Counted from the first letter of the stretch, positions 15,566 to 23,617 are shown. The stretch: DNA of 64,000 nt from Ruminococcus sp. AF31-8BH (GCF_003460605.1 NZ_QTVN01000002.1:240781-304780), one strand, 5' to 3'. The notes: generated from the letters alone by a model not told the origin. A program made the numbers and translations.

Positions 15566-15946
15566 ATGAAAGAATATAAATGTCCAAAGTGCAATAGTAA
15601 AAACCTTTTTGTCAAGAAAGTTGGGAATAATACGGGATTGTATTGCGGGGATTGCGGTGCATGGATTAAATGGGTCGGGAAAAATGAGCTGAGAGCGTTT
15701 GAATATTTAACTAAGCAGAAACACGTAGACGATGCTAATAGCAAACAAGACGATATTGCAAGTATCATTTATAGCACTCTCGATCATATGTATTGCGATA
15801 ATTGCAGATTCGATAGTGAAATTCAAGAAGATGATAGTGACGAATGGTGTTGCGATGATTGCCATAGAAAATATAATGGGTGGGGAATTTCGATGTATAC
15901 AAGTAATGAGATTGCAAAAGAGATTTTAAAACGGTTAGGAGAATGA
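15566..15946 (+). CDS. Zinc-ribbon phage protein, 126 aa
   Basis: Begins immediately after the previous stop. Two zinc-ribbon-like Cys sets: CPKCNSKN with CGDCGAW (residues 6-32) and CDNC with CCDDCHRKY (about 77-102). Probably nucleic-acid binding; no specific family. Confidence 0.65.
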   Translation: MKEYKCPKCNSKNLFVKKVGNNTGLYCGDCGAWIKWVGKNELRAFEYLTKQKHVDDANSKQDDIASIIYSTLDHMYCDNCRFDSEIQEDDSDEWCCDDCHRKYNGWGISMYTSNEIAKEILKRLGE

Positions 15947-15949
15947 TAT

Positions 15950-16189
15950 ATGAGCAGATTAATTGATGCAGACAAAATAATTGACTCTCTTGGAAATTCG
16001 GATATGGATTTTGCAATAGGTGCAGTTATTGACGAACAGCCGACGGCTTTTGATGTAGATGAAATTGTTCAACAGTTGGAAATGTTAATCGAAGATAAAT
16101 GTTCAGAATCAGGTGACGATTGGTATACAGCCCAATGTCTGAATGAAGCAGTTGAAATTGTGAAAGGCGGTGGAGTAGATGGCAACTAA
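15950..16189 (+). CDS. Small phage protein (RLIDADK type), 79 aa
   Basis: Starts with SRLIDADKIIDSL and has IDEQPTAFDVDEIVQQLE, a pattern frequent in small Clostridial phage proteins of unknown function. Overlaps the following gene by 11 nt. Confidence 0.65.
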   Translation: MSRLIDADKIIDSLGNSDMDFAIGAVIDEQPTAFDVDEIVQQLEMLIEDKCSESGDDWYTAQCLNEAVEIVKGGGVDGN

Positions 16190-16853
16190 ACCGATTTTAT
16201 TCAACACCCAAATGGTTCGAGCAATTCTGGACGGAAGAAAAAGCTGTACCAGAAGAATTGTAAAACCGCAATGGAAAGAGTGCCCGAATTGCAAATATGT
16301 TCACAACGAATACATATATGATAACCTGGCAGAGAACGTATACTGTGCAAGATGTGGCTATCCGCTGGTGCCTGAAAGAAGAGCTCCCTATCAACCGGGA
16401 GATATCCTGTATGTCCGGGAAACATGGGAGCGTTTTGAATGTTGGAACTGTGAGGGAGACGAAAAAGGAAATTGCCCCAAAGAACCAAAGAAAAGCGTTT
16501 TGGATAAAACTTGTGGTTGCTACATGTATCGGGCAACAGATGAAATAAGTGGAGACGCGAAGTGGCACCCATCCATCCACATGCCGAAAGAAGCCGCACG
16601 TATCTGGCTTAAGGTTACGGATGTTAGGGTGGAGCGGCTACAGGAGATCACTGCTGATGATATTCGCAATGAGGGACTCTCTTCCGCAGCTGTTCACTGC
16701 GGAGATATGGAGATTGCGTTAAAAGAATGGGAAGATCTCTGGAATAGCACCATCAAGAAATCTGACCTTGGCCGCTATGACTGGAATGCATCACCGTGGG
16801 TCTGGGTAATCGAGTTTGAACGGTGTGAGAAAATGCAGGAGGAACACAAATGA
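16179..16853 (+). CDS. ASCH/PUA-like phage protein, 224 aa
   Basis: Recognisable pattern: KPILFNTQMVRAILDGRKSCTRRIVKPQ, PYQPGDILYVRETWE, WHPSIHMPKEAARIWLKVTDV, ERLQEITADDI and a final NASPWVWVIEFER. A Cys cluster (CPNCKYV, CARCGY) is inserted near residue 40. These proteins have the ASCH fold related to PUA domains and may bind RNA or modified nucleotides; the exact role in phages is not known. Confidence 0.7.
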   Translation: MATKPILFNTQMVRAILDGRKSCTRRIVKPQWKECPNCKYVHNEYIYDNLAENVYCARCGYPLVPERRAPYQPGDILYVRETWERFECWNCEGDEKGNCPKEPKKSVLDKTCGCYMYRATDEISGDAKWHPSIHMPKEAARIWLKVTDVRVERLQEITADDIRNEGLSSAAVHCGDMEIALKEWEDLWNSTIKKSDLGRYDWNASPWVWVIEFERCEKMQEEHK

Positions 16854-17092
16854 GTAGCGCAAGCGTAAGATTCGGAACAAAAGCGTATGTATGCGCAAGG
16901 TACTTCATCAGACCTGGAAAGTGCTTCAAATACATCGACCAGCGTGGCGAGGATGTCACAGAACACGTTTATGAGGTCATGGCATTATACTCTTATTGTG
17001 TATTGTTAAGAGATACAAGAAACGGAGTCAGAACTTGCCCGGGATATAACACTTTGAGCCTGATGCTGAGAGGAAGTGAAGCGAGTGAGTAA
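16850..17092 (+). CDS. Hypothetical phage protein, 80 aa
   Basis: Overlaps the previous stop (ATGA). Mostly beta (SVRFGTKAYVCARYFIRPGKCF; YVLL-like strand), with a possible small barrel. No family recognised. Confidence 0.5.
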   Translation: MSSASVRFGTKAYVCARYFIRPGKCFKYIDQRGEDVTEHVYEVMALYSYCVLLRDTRNGVRTCPGYNTLSLMLRGSEASE

Positions 17093-17240
17093 AGGAAAAG
17101 ACATTTCGACTATGTTTACAAGAGAAGAAAACAAAAAGAACGGAAGACTTGGATATTGTCAGGCTACAAGAGAAAAAGATACTATCATTAGTCCTTCGCA
17201 ATATGGAGCATTCTTGCAGAAAAGAGGTAGGAGAAGATGA
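17085..17240 (+). CDS. Hypothetical phage protein, 51 aa, GTG start
   Basis: GTG 17085 has GAGGAAGTGAAGCGA upstream and overlaps the previous stop; its own stop overlaps the ATG at 17237. Basic, with SKGKDISTMFTREENKKNGR and a KRGRRR end. Coding is supported mainly by tight overlap with both neighbours. Confidence 0.5.
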   Translation: MSKGKDISTMFTREENKKNGRLGYCQATREKDTIISPSQYGAFLQKRGRRR

Positions 17241-17539
17241 GTAAATCGGTATTGGTGTTTGATACGCCGAAAAATTGCTATGATTGCCCGTTCGGAACTG
17301 AATATTGTGGAAATCTTGAATATGAGGGACGTTGTGAATTAGCTGACTGTTTAGATTATGATGCAATTCTGATGACAGAAGAACATTATGATTGCGAAAG
17401 CAAATCAAGACCTGATTGGTGTCCACTTATGGATTTGCCAGAGAAAGACAATGGAGATTATCCAGCTAATACATTTGATGCGGGATTCGCAGAATGGTGG
17501 AATCAGTGTATTGATGAAATTACAGGAGAGGTGAAGTAA
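17237..17539 (+). CDS. Cysteine-rich phage protein, 100 aa
   Basis: Pattern CYDCPFGTEYCGN, CELADCLDY and DWCPLMDLP resembles a common small phage protein with Cys pairs that probably bind zinc. Acidic C-terminus. Directly followed by the next start. Confidence 0.65.
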   Translation: MSKSVLVFDTPKNCYDCPFGTEYCGNLEYEGRCELADCLDYDAILMTEEHYDCESKSRPDWCPLMDLPEKDNGDYPANTFDAGFAEWWNQCIDEITGEVK

Positions 17540-17731
17540 ATGGCAAGGAATAGGTATCCAGGAACTTGTTATTGTTGCGGTGAAAAAGTCCCAACAGGTT
17601 ATGGACATTTCGAAAGATATAAAGGTGGTTGGAGAATCAAATGTGTAAAATGCGCAAGTGGTAGAGTTGTCAGAGATTCTGATAAAGAGGTAAAGCGAGC
17701 AATAAGATTAAGGGAGGAAAAATATGATTAA
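17540..17731 (+). CDS. Zinc-finger-like phage protein, 63 aa
   Basis: CYCCGEKV and CVKCASGR form a two-pair zinc knuckle, with basic residues throughout (RNRYPG; KRAIRLREEKY). Preceded by GGAGAGGTGAAGTAA. Overlaps the next gene by 8 nt. Confidence 0.6.
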   Translation: MARNRYPGTCYCCGEKVPTGYGHFERYKGGWRIKCVKCASGRVVRDSDKEVKRAIRLREEKYD

Positions 17732-18086
17732 TTTAACAGGAAAAAGCGTGTTCGTAAAGACACAGGAAGAATATTTGAGCGTTCTGAAAATAGCAAGGTT
17801 TCAGGGATTCACATGGGCGAGAGAAAACCATTTAAACCTTATCGAAATTCCATTTCCAAACATATTGAATTTCTGCGACGGCAAGATCGCTACTTACAGC
17901 TGTGTTGAAAAGACATTGTATGAAGCGTCCAAAATCGTCGAAGATGAAGAAAGAATCAAGGATGCAGTAAACCTTGTCAGAACATTCGCTAAATACCCAG
18001 ACAGAACAGCATTGACGGATACATTCATTGAATCGTTGAAGCTACTTGCAGATACTGTAGAAAGCCAGATGGAAGAGGTGAAGTAG
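17724..18086 (+). CDS. Hypothetical phage protein, 120 aa
   Basis: ATG 17724 follows AGGGAGGAAAAAT. Starts SVFVKTQEEYLSVLKIA; a mixed alpha/beta first half and a long C-terminal helix. No family. Ends exactly before the next ATG. Confidence 0.55.
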   Translation: MINLTGKSVFVKTQEEYLSVLKIARFQGFTWARENHLNLIEIPFPNILNFCDGKIATYSCVEKTLYEASKIVEDEERIKDAVNLVRTFAKYPDRTALTDTFIESLKLLADTVESQMEEVK

Positions 18087-18989
18087 ATGACTGATGAAAT
18101 TTTCGGTCTTATGGAATGCTTCCCCGGGAGCTACATAAACAGATTTGGGAAAATAATTCTTTCCGAAAAAGGAAACGTATATTTCACAGCAAAGAATTGT
18201 ACCGATAAAGAAGATATTATCTGCAAGCTGCTTGAACACTGTTCAAGATCAATGGCAAAAGGAGAACCATACAGTTCACCTAAAAGGAACAATGAATGGA
18301 GAGAACAACTGATATCAAGCCTTAACAGATATCTGGGTACAAACTTTGACCAAGAGGATATGTACTGGATTTACGATCAACTCGGAAATTCTGTAAATCA
18401 TAAACTGACATTGAGGTTTATTAGAAGCGATTTCAATATGGCAATTATATATCAAGAAGCAAGGGGGGGTAGAATGATGGAAAAGATAATACTTGACGAT
18501 ATGATAAAGGCACTTAAATGCGTTGCAAGTCAAGATGCCAATGGCGATTGCTATGCAGACCACGAAAACTTCATGCATATGAAGGATGAGCATAAACGCA
18601 TTGTCTGTGGAACTGGAGAGGATTTAAGAGATTATATCAGTGGGAAGGAAGCGGTTGGTTGCCCGTATCACCAGAAAACGTATGGGACTTGCTGCGAAGA
18701 TGGAGAATTGTATTGGCTGAAAGACGTTGCAGAGCTGTTGGAAGAGTTAAAGTCTTATAAAGACTTAGAAGAGCATGGCTTGCTTGTGAGATTACCGTGT
18801 AAGGTTGGAGATACGGTGTATAAGTTTTGGTATTATGATAGAAGTCCATATAAAATCCAACAACATGTGACCAGGACATTATCTGAAATTTGCGAGCTTA
18901 TAGAGAGTAAAAAGCTTGGAAAATCTGTTTTCCTCACTCGTGAGGAAGCCGAGAAGAAGTTGGAGGAGATTCAAAATGACAAGACCTGA
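18087..18989 (+). CDS. Apparent fusion of two small phage proteins across a G7 run
   Basis: 300 aa. Residues 1-128 and 130-300 look like separate proteins: the second half has DDMIKALKCVA, GCPYHQKTYGTCCEDGELYWL and LVRLPCKVGDTVYKFW, a standalone phage protein elsewhere. The junction is a run of seven G at 18463-18469. With six G the first frame would end in TGA overlapping the ATG at 18474, the same overlap used by most neighbours. So either a recent one-base insertion, programmed slippage or a sequencing error fused them. Confidence 0.6.
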   Translation: MTDEIFGLMECFPGSYINRFGKIILSEKGNVYFTAKNCTDKEDIICKLLEHCSRSMAKGEPYSSPKRNNEWREQLISSLNRYLGTNFDQEDMYWIYDQLGNSVNHKLTLRFIRSDFNMAIIYQEARGGRMMEKIILDDMIKALKCVASQDANGDCYADHENFMHMKDEHKRIVCGTGEDLRDYISGKEAVGCPYHQKTYGTCCEDGELYWLKDVAELLEELKSYKDLEEHGLLVRLPCKVGDTVYKFWYYDRSPYKIQQHVTRTLSEICELIESKKLGKSVFLTREEAEKKLEEIQNDKT

Positions 18990-19467
18990 GATTACAGTAA
19001 AACTATCAGCAATGATCGAAAAGAAAATCAATCCTCACAATGATCCACGTATTTATTGGGCTAAGGAAGTGACATTCGATTATTCGACAGATCATGCGGT
19101 AAGGGTGGATTATATGCGGTTCGTGCCGGTGAATAATAGCGTGTCCGGGATAGAAAAAAGTGACTGCTATTGTTATGAGGTTAAATCATCAGTTGAAGAT
19201 TTTCGTTCTGGCCATGGGTTGAATTTTATTGGCGATTATAACTACCTGGTTATGCCGACAGATGTATGCGCTGCGGTATCCCTTGAAATTCCACATTATG
19301 TAGGAATATATGTACCAGAAGCAAATGATCTTACATGCATCAAAAAAGCAAAGCGAAGAAATCGGACAAGGCCTGTGTCTGAAATACTTTTGATGATGTT
19401 CCGGTCTGCGAATAGGGATTATAGAAAAGCAGTAAAACAACTGGAGGAGATGAAGAAGAATGATTGA
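18976..19467 (+). CDS. PD-(D/E)XK-like (MmcB-type) phage protein
   Basis: 163 aa. ATG 18976 is chosen for the GGAGGAGATTCAAA upstream; it overlaps the previous gene. CYCYEVKSSVEDFRSGHG followed by YNYLVMPTDVC resembles the core of MmcB-like endonuclease-fold proteins, with E-x-K as the metal/catalytic pair. A nuclease or repair role is plausible but untested. Ends in a charged helix. Confidence 0.55.
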   Translation: MTRPEITVKLSAMIEKKINPHNDPRIYWAKEVTFDYSTDHAVRVDYMRFVPVNNSVSGIEKSDCYCYEVKSSVEDFRSGHGLNFIGDYNYLVMPTDVCAAVSLEIPHYVGIYVPEANDLTCIKKAKRRNRTRPVSEILLMMFRSANRDYRKAVKQLEEMKKND

Positions 19468-19726
19468 AGTGATAAAAGAAATTTTTATGGCAGTGGGAAT
19501 GTGTGTAGTTGCTGTTATTATTTACGGATTGTTCTGCACAATAATCAATAAATTAAATAGATGGCGCAAGAACGGTTGCAAAATAAAATGCCTCTGCAAA
19601 CCACATAAATATAAATTGGTTTGGTATTGGAGAAATACTGAGGAAGCTGTTTTGGAATGCAAGAAATGCGGTAAAAGAAAGCAAGTATTCATTGATTATG
19701 ATTCCATTAAGGATAAATTTCATTAG
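19460..19726 (+). CDS. Membrane-anchored zinc-ribbon phage protein, 88 aa
   Basis: Overlaps the preceding stop by 8 nt. A membrane helix at about 8-30 (FMAVGMCVVAVIIYGLFC) is followed by a basic stretch and a Cys set (CKIKCLCKPH and CKKCGKR) likely to bind zinc on the cytoplasmic side. Confidence 0.6.
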   Translation: MIEVIKEIFMAVGMCVVAVIIYGLFCTIINKLNRWRKNGCKIKCLCKPHKYKLVWYWRNTEEAVLECKKCGKRKQVFIDYDSIKDKFH

Positions 19727-19736
19727 GAGGATTAAC

Positions 19737-20027
19737 ATGAAACCAGAAGAAGCATTAGAAGAATTAAGTTACGAGGACACAGCTTATGGCGGTAACTGTA
19801 CGTATGAAGTTAGACAAGAAGCTATTAAAGCATTGCAAAAACAGATTCCAAGGAAGCCGATTGATAAAACAAAACCAGATGATACCGCAAGCCTTGCTTA
19901 TGAAAATTGTAATATTATTGTTTGTCCAACCTGCAGCAGACGGTTGAAACTGAAATCAAAAGGAAAATATTGCGATAAGTGCGGGCAAAAATTAGATTGG
20001 AGCGAAAAAGATGGCGTACAACATTGA
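19737..20027 (+). CDS. Zinc-ribbon phage protein, 96 aa
   Basis: ATG 19737 follows AGGAGGATTAAC. N-terminal helix with KPEEALEELSYEDTAYGG and AIKALQKQIP, then a zinc ribbon CPTCSRRL/CDKCGQKLDW. This layout is common in Clostridial prophages. Function unknown. Confidence 0.65.
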   Translation: MKPEEALEELSYEDTAYGGNCTYEVRQEAIKALQKQIPRKPIDKTKPDDTASLAYENCNIIVCPTCSRRLKLKSKGKYCDKCGQKLDWSEKDGVQH

Positions 20028-20295
20028 TGAAAGCGTTATTTCTAAAAGCATTAAATATTACGGAGCAGAAATTCAGTCTACCGTCTGCATGGAAGAATGC
20101 GCAGAACTTATCCAAGCAATCAGTAAGGCAAAGCGTGGAAAAATCAACCGTGATAACATGATAGAAGAAATTGCAGATGTGCTTATCTGTATCGAAATGT
20201 TAAAGCAAATGTACATGATTTCCGATGAGAAAATTAATAAGTGGATTGAGAAGAAACAGGCAAGAGAAGCAGAAAGGATGGAAAAAAATGAATAA
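20011..20295 (+). CDS. MazG-like nucleotide pyrophosphohydrolase
   Basis: 94 aa. The all-alpha NTP-PPase core shows MEECAELIQAISKAKRGK and IEEIADVLICIEML, giving the E-E-x-x-E and E-x-x-D metal-binding residues. It probably hydrolyses nucleoside triphosphates or ppGpp-like nucleotides, a job proposed for phage MazG proteins to keep host metabolism active. Overlaps both neighbours. Confidence 0.75.
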   Translation: MAYNIDESVISKSIKYYGAEIQSTVCMEECAELIQAISKAKRGKINRDNMIEEIADVLICIEMLKQMYMISDEKINKWIEKKQAREAERMEKNE

Positions 20296-21409
20296 GAAAG
20301 AAATCGCAGAGATCAAGAAACAGTTTACACCAGCAAATTGTTCTATTACACGCATTTGTGGTTGTTATGTGGATGCAGAAAAGAATAAGAAAACCAAAAT
20401 TAAAGAAGCATTCCTGTCTCTTCCAGAGGAAGAAATGTTTAAGTATTTTGACATTTTCAAGAAAACTATGTCTGGCAGACTTGGAAAAAACCTTATGAAC
20501 CTTGAATTCCCATTATCACAGGAAAAAGAGGGTGGAACACAGGAATTTCTTATGCGAATCAGAGCAAGTAAGCTTAAAGATGATGAACTTTTGGACGAGT
20601 TTTATGATAAAGTGATTGAAAGTTATGATTATCACGAAAATTACTACATAATTCTCATTCATGCAGTATATGACATTCCCGGAAAAGCTTCTGATGGAAC
20701 CGAAATGCACGATGCATCAGAAGAAATTTATGAACACATTCTGTGCAGCATTTGCCCGGTGAATCTTTCAAAGGCTGGGCTTAGCTATGATGTGGCTGAA
20801 AATAACATCAAAGACAGAATTCGTGATTGGGTAGTCTCAAGACCAGAAACAGGATTCTTATTCCCTGTATTCAATGACAGAAGCACTGATATTCATGAAA
20901 CCTTGTATTTCAACAAAAACACAAATAATATTCATACAGACTTCATCGAAAACGTTCTTGGAACACCAATTCCACGTATACCAGGCAATGAGAACAATGT
21001 CTTTTCGGATTTCATCATGGGTAATTTCAATGGAAATACAACATTCAATTTCACGGAAAGTCTAGTTGAATCTTTGCAGGAAGTAAGAGAACAGAAGAAA
21101 GACAGCCCGGAGATGATAACTGTATCATGTGACGAAATGGAACAGATTTTTGGATATTGTGGAGTTCCAGACGAGAAGTTATCAGATTTCAAGGAAAACT
21201 GGGAAATGTATTTCAGCAATGAGCCTGTTGTCCTTGACAATATCCATAATTCAAAAACTACAAAAATTGTAACACCAGATGCAACAATCTGCATTCAGCC
21301 AGATAAAATTGCTCTGATTGAACTGAAAGAAATAAACGGCGTTCCATCCCTTGTAATTCCAGTAAATGGAGAACTGAAAATCAATGGAATTGAAGTTGAA
21401 TTAAAATAA
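20288..21409 (+). CDS. DUF4317 family protein
   Basis: 373 aa. ATG 20288 after GAAAGGATGGAAAAAA is preferred to an upstream in-frame ATG inside mazG. The N-terminus EIAEIKKQFTPANCSITRICGCYVD and EEEMFKYFDIFKKT match DUF4317, a family I know mainly from Firmicute chromosomes. No catalytic motif is obvious. A location between MazG and the replication genes is unusual, and the gene may have been captured from a host. Confidence 0.8.
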   Translation: MNKKEIAEIKKQFTPANCSITRICGCYVDAEKNKKTKIKEAFLSLPEEEMFKYFDIFKKTMSGRLGKNLMNLEFPLSQEKEGGTQEFLMRIRASKLKDDELLDEFYDKVIESYDYHENYYIILIHAVYDIPGKASDGTEMHDASEEIYEHILCSICPVNLSKAGLSYDVAENNIKDRIRDWVVSRPETGFLFPVFNDRSTDIHETLYFNKNTNNIHTDFIENVLGTPIPRIPGNENNVFSDFIMGNFNGNTTFNFTESLVESLQEVREQKKDSPEMITVSCDEMEQIFGYCGVPDEKLSDFKENWEMYFSNEPVVLDNIHNSKTTKIVTPDATICIQPDKIALIELKEINGVPSLVIPVNGELKINGIEVELK

Positions 21410-21452
21410 ACACTTTTGAAAAAGCCAGGAATTGGAGAAAGGAATTTTAGAA

Positions 21453-21953
21453 TTGGCAAATAAAAGAATGTTCACAATGAAAATTGTTGATAGTGATCAA
21501 TTTTTAAATATGTCAATTGAGGCACAATGTGCATATTTCCAACTATGTATGCGCTCAGATGATGATGGATATTTAAGAAGCTGGAAACGCACAATTAGAA
21601 TAATAGATGCAAAAGAAGAATTCGTATCTGAATTAATAAGTAACGGATATTTGGAGAAAAAATCTGAAAATGTATATAAATTACCATTGTTCAAAGAAAC
21701 AACAGGATATGGAGAAAGAGATAAACAAAGGCACACTAAAGAATATAAAAAATGGAGAAAAGAGGTGCTTAAAAGAGACAATTATATTTGTCAAATGTGT
21801 GGAAAACCAAACTCCAATATTGCACATCATAAAGTAAGGTTTAGAGACTGCTATGACGATAAAAATATTGTTTATGATATAGGAAACGGAGTTTGTTTAT
21901 GTAAAAGATGCCATAAAATAGCACATGGAGGGGGCAATTACATTAATGGCTAA
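21453..21953 (+). CDS. Replisome-organizer N-terminus fused to an HNH nuclease domain
   Basis: 166 aa from TTG 21453 (MANKRMFTM-type start, as in phage replisome organizers). Residues 1-75 are the winged-helix part (KRMFTMKIVDSDQFLNMSIEAQCAYFQL, RSDDDGYL). Residues 90-166 are an HNH domain: RDNYICQMCGK, IAHHKVRFRD, NGVCLCKRCHKIAH, with all expected Cys and His. The primosomal C-terminus of the family is replaced by the nuclease. The next gene is an intact organizer of the same family, overlapped by 8 nt. Confidence 0.7.
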   Translation: MANKRMFTMKIVDSDQFLNMSIEAQCAYFQLCMRSDDDGYLRSWKRTIRIIDAKEEFVSELISNGYLEKKSENVYKLPLFKETTGYGERDKQRHTKEYKKWRKEVLKRDNYICQMCGKPNSNIAHHKVRFRDCYDDKNIVYDIGNGVCLCKRCHKIAHGGGNYING

Positions 21954-22854
21954 AGTAAGCTGGATTAAAATAGAGATTGAAATGTTTAGTAACCGAAAAA
22001 TTAAGCAAATAAGGAAAATGCCTGAGGGAAACAATATTGTTCTTATTTGGGTAATGCTTTTGACAATGGCCGGCAGATGTAATTCAAACGGAATTATTTT
22101 TCTCACTGAAAATATTCCATACACAACAAAAATGCTTGCAGATGAATTGGATTTTGAGGAAAGCATTATTCAATTAGCACTAACAGTTCTGGAAAAGTTC
22201 GGGATGATTACCAGAGATTCTGAATTACTTTCTATTCCTGGCTGGGAAGAGCATCAAAGTGCAGACGAATTGGAGAAAATACGAGATCAAAACAGAAAAA
22301 GGGTTGCAGAATATCGTGAGCGTCAAAAAAATAAGGTCGCTTTGCTTTGCAAGAAAGATGATGTAACGTTACAGAAACGTTACAGTAACATTACTGTAAC
22401 GGAACAGAATAAGAATAAAGATAAAGATTTAGAATTAGATTTAGATACAGAATTAGATAAAGATAAAGAAAAAGATATAAATGATTTAATAGTATCTAAA
22501 GATACTATTCGTCAGACTGACGTCCAACGAATTATTAATGAATGGAACAGCCTGGAAGAATTTGGTATCAACCCTGTAAAAAGAATGACACCAAAACGAG
22601 AACAAGCAGTAAAAGCAAGAATCCGTCAGAACCATATAGATGATATCTTAGAAGCCATTGAGAACATTCGCCATAGTAGTTTCTTACAAGGGCAAAATAA
22701 AAATGGCTGGATGGTTACGTTTGACTGGTTCTTAAAGCCTGGAAATTTCGCAAAAGTATTTGAAGGGCAATACGCAGACAAGTCTACGAATAGACCGTGC
22801 AGCTACATGGAGAAAATTCAAAACAGAGTAAGCGAGGTGGATAATTGGGTATGA
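21946..22854 (+). CDS. Phage replisome organizer (replication initiator)
   Basis: 302 aa, ATG 21946 (MAKVSWIKIEIEMF). The N-terminal domain (KIKQIRKMPEGNNIVLIWVMLLTMAGRCNSNG; ENIPYTTKMLADEL) is Phage_rep_org_N-like; after a very acidic/basic linker (about residues 155-185, repeated Lys-Asp and Leu-Asp) the C-terminal DnaD-like domain has IINEWNSLEEFG and GWMVTFDWFLKPGNFAKV. Initiators of this type bind the phage origin, which often lies inside the gene. An iteron/palindrome cluster is present in the linker region. The stop overlaps the next start. Confidence 0.8.
   Translation: MAKVSWIKIEIEMFSNRKIKQIRKMPEGNNIVLIWVMLLTMAGRCNSNGIIFLTENIPYTTKMLADELDFEESIIQLALTVLEKFGMITRDSELLSIPGWEEHQSADELEKIRDQNRKRVAEYRERQKNKVALLCKKDDVTLQKRYSNITVTEQNKNKDKDLELDLDTELDKDKEKDINDLIVSKDTIRQTDVQRIINEWNSLEEFGINPVKRMTPKREQAVKARIRQNHIDDILEAIENIRHSSFLQGQNKNGWMVTFDWFLKPGNFAKVFEGQYADKSTNRPCSYMEKIQNRVSEVDNWV
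22365..22521 (+). other. Candidate phage replication origin inside the initiator gene
   Basis: Two direct AACGTTACAG copies at 22365-22374 and 22376-22385 (11-nt period). The second forms a perfect 11-bp inverted repeat, CGTTACAGTAA 22378-22388 with TTACTGTAACG 22391-22401. A purine-rich, nearly GC-free stretch of GATAAA/GATTTA units follows (about 22405-22487), then AATAGTATC 22488-22496 with GATACTATT 22501-22509 and GTCAG/CTGAC 22511-22521. Iterons plus an AT-rich unwinding region in an initiator gene is the classic phage origin layout. Confidence 0.55.
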
Positions 22855-23405
22855 AAAGAGAAGAATGGGCGGTACTCGTAAAGGCAATGAAAGCTGTGTA
22901 CACTTCTCCATCATTTCTGCCAGATCAATATGCTTTTGATACTTGGTACGGATTACTGAAAGACCTAGATTACAAGCTTTTAAGTTTCGGATTAAAGAAA
23001 TATATGCAGACTGAATGGAAAGAGCCATCAATAGCCGCATTAAGAAAATGTGCCGATAGCATTGCGCCACAATCCACAGAATTGAACGAAACGGAAGCCT
23101 GGGAAAAGGTGTCCAAAGCAATCCGAAATTCCGGGTATCATGCAGAAGAAGAGTTTGCTAGGTTACCGGAATTAATACAAAAAGCTGTTTCAAGCCCAGG
23201 ACAGCTTAGGGAATGGGCATTATCTGAAAATGTGGATGGAACATGGTTAAGTGTAATTCAATCAAATTTTCAAAGGACTTACCGGGCAGAAGTGCAAAGA
23301 GAACAAGAACGAAGAAAGCTAAGCCCAGACCTTTTGAAAATTATGGATGTTGCCAAATTGGGAGGTGCGGAAAATTGCCAGATAGAAAACCATGGAGAGA
23401 ATTAA
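22851..23405 (+). CDS. Helicase-loader-like phage replication protein
   Basis: 184 aa. ATG 22851 overlaps the initiator stop (ATGA); an upstream TTG 22845 is possible. EEWAVLVKAMKAVY, FDTWYGLLKDLDYKLLSFGLKKY and EPSIAALRKCAD resemble the N-terminal domain of SPP1 G39P-type helicase loader/inhibitors. The C-terminus is charged. It likely delivers replicative helicase to the origin, using host helicase since none is encoded nearby. Confidence 0.6.
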   Translation: MKREEWAVLVKAMKAVYTSPSFLPDQYAFDTWYGLLKDLDYKLLSFGLKKYMQTEWKEPSIAALRKCADSIAPQSTELNETEAWEKVSKAIRNSGYHAEEEFARLPELIQKAVSSPGQLREWALSENVDGTWLSVIQSNFQRTYRAEVQREQERRKLSPDLLKIMDVAKLGGAENCQIENHGEN

Positions 23406-23617
23406 AAAGCACTGAAATTATAGGCTTAAAGCGGAGACAATGCTCGAAATGCGACTATTACAGCAAAAGCGAAAATGCATGGAGTACAAATGCAACCTGT
23501 GATTATATCTTGATCGAAGAGCATAGCAGAGGATGTGATCCGAGGGATTGTGTTAAAAATGGTATCTTCAAGAAGAAAGCGAGAGGAAATTCAAGAGTAA
23601 AGCGAGTGATTCTATGA
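23375..23617 (+). CDS. Cysteine-containing phage protein, 80 aa, TTG start
   Basis: TTG 23375 follows GGGAGGTGCGGAAAA and overlaps the end of the preceding gene. Cys pattern CSKCDYYSK, TCDYILIEEHSRGCDPRDC is typical of small phage zinc-binding proteins; basic C-terminus (KKKARGNSRVKRV). The stop overlaps the next start. Confidence 0.6.
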   Translation: MPDRKPWRELKSTEIIGLKRRQCSKCDYYSKSENAWSTNATCDYILIEEHSRGCDPRDCVKNGIFKKKARGNSRVKRVIL

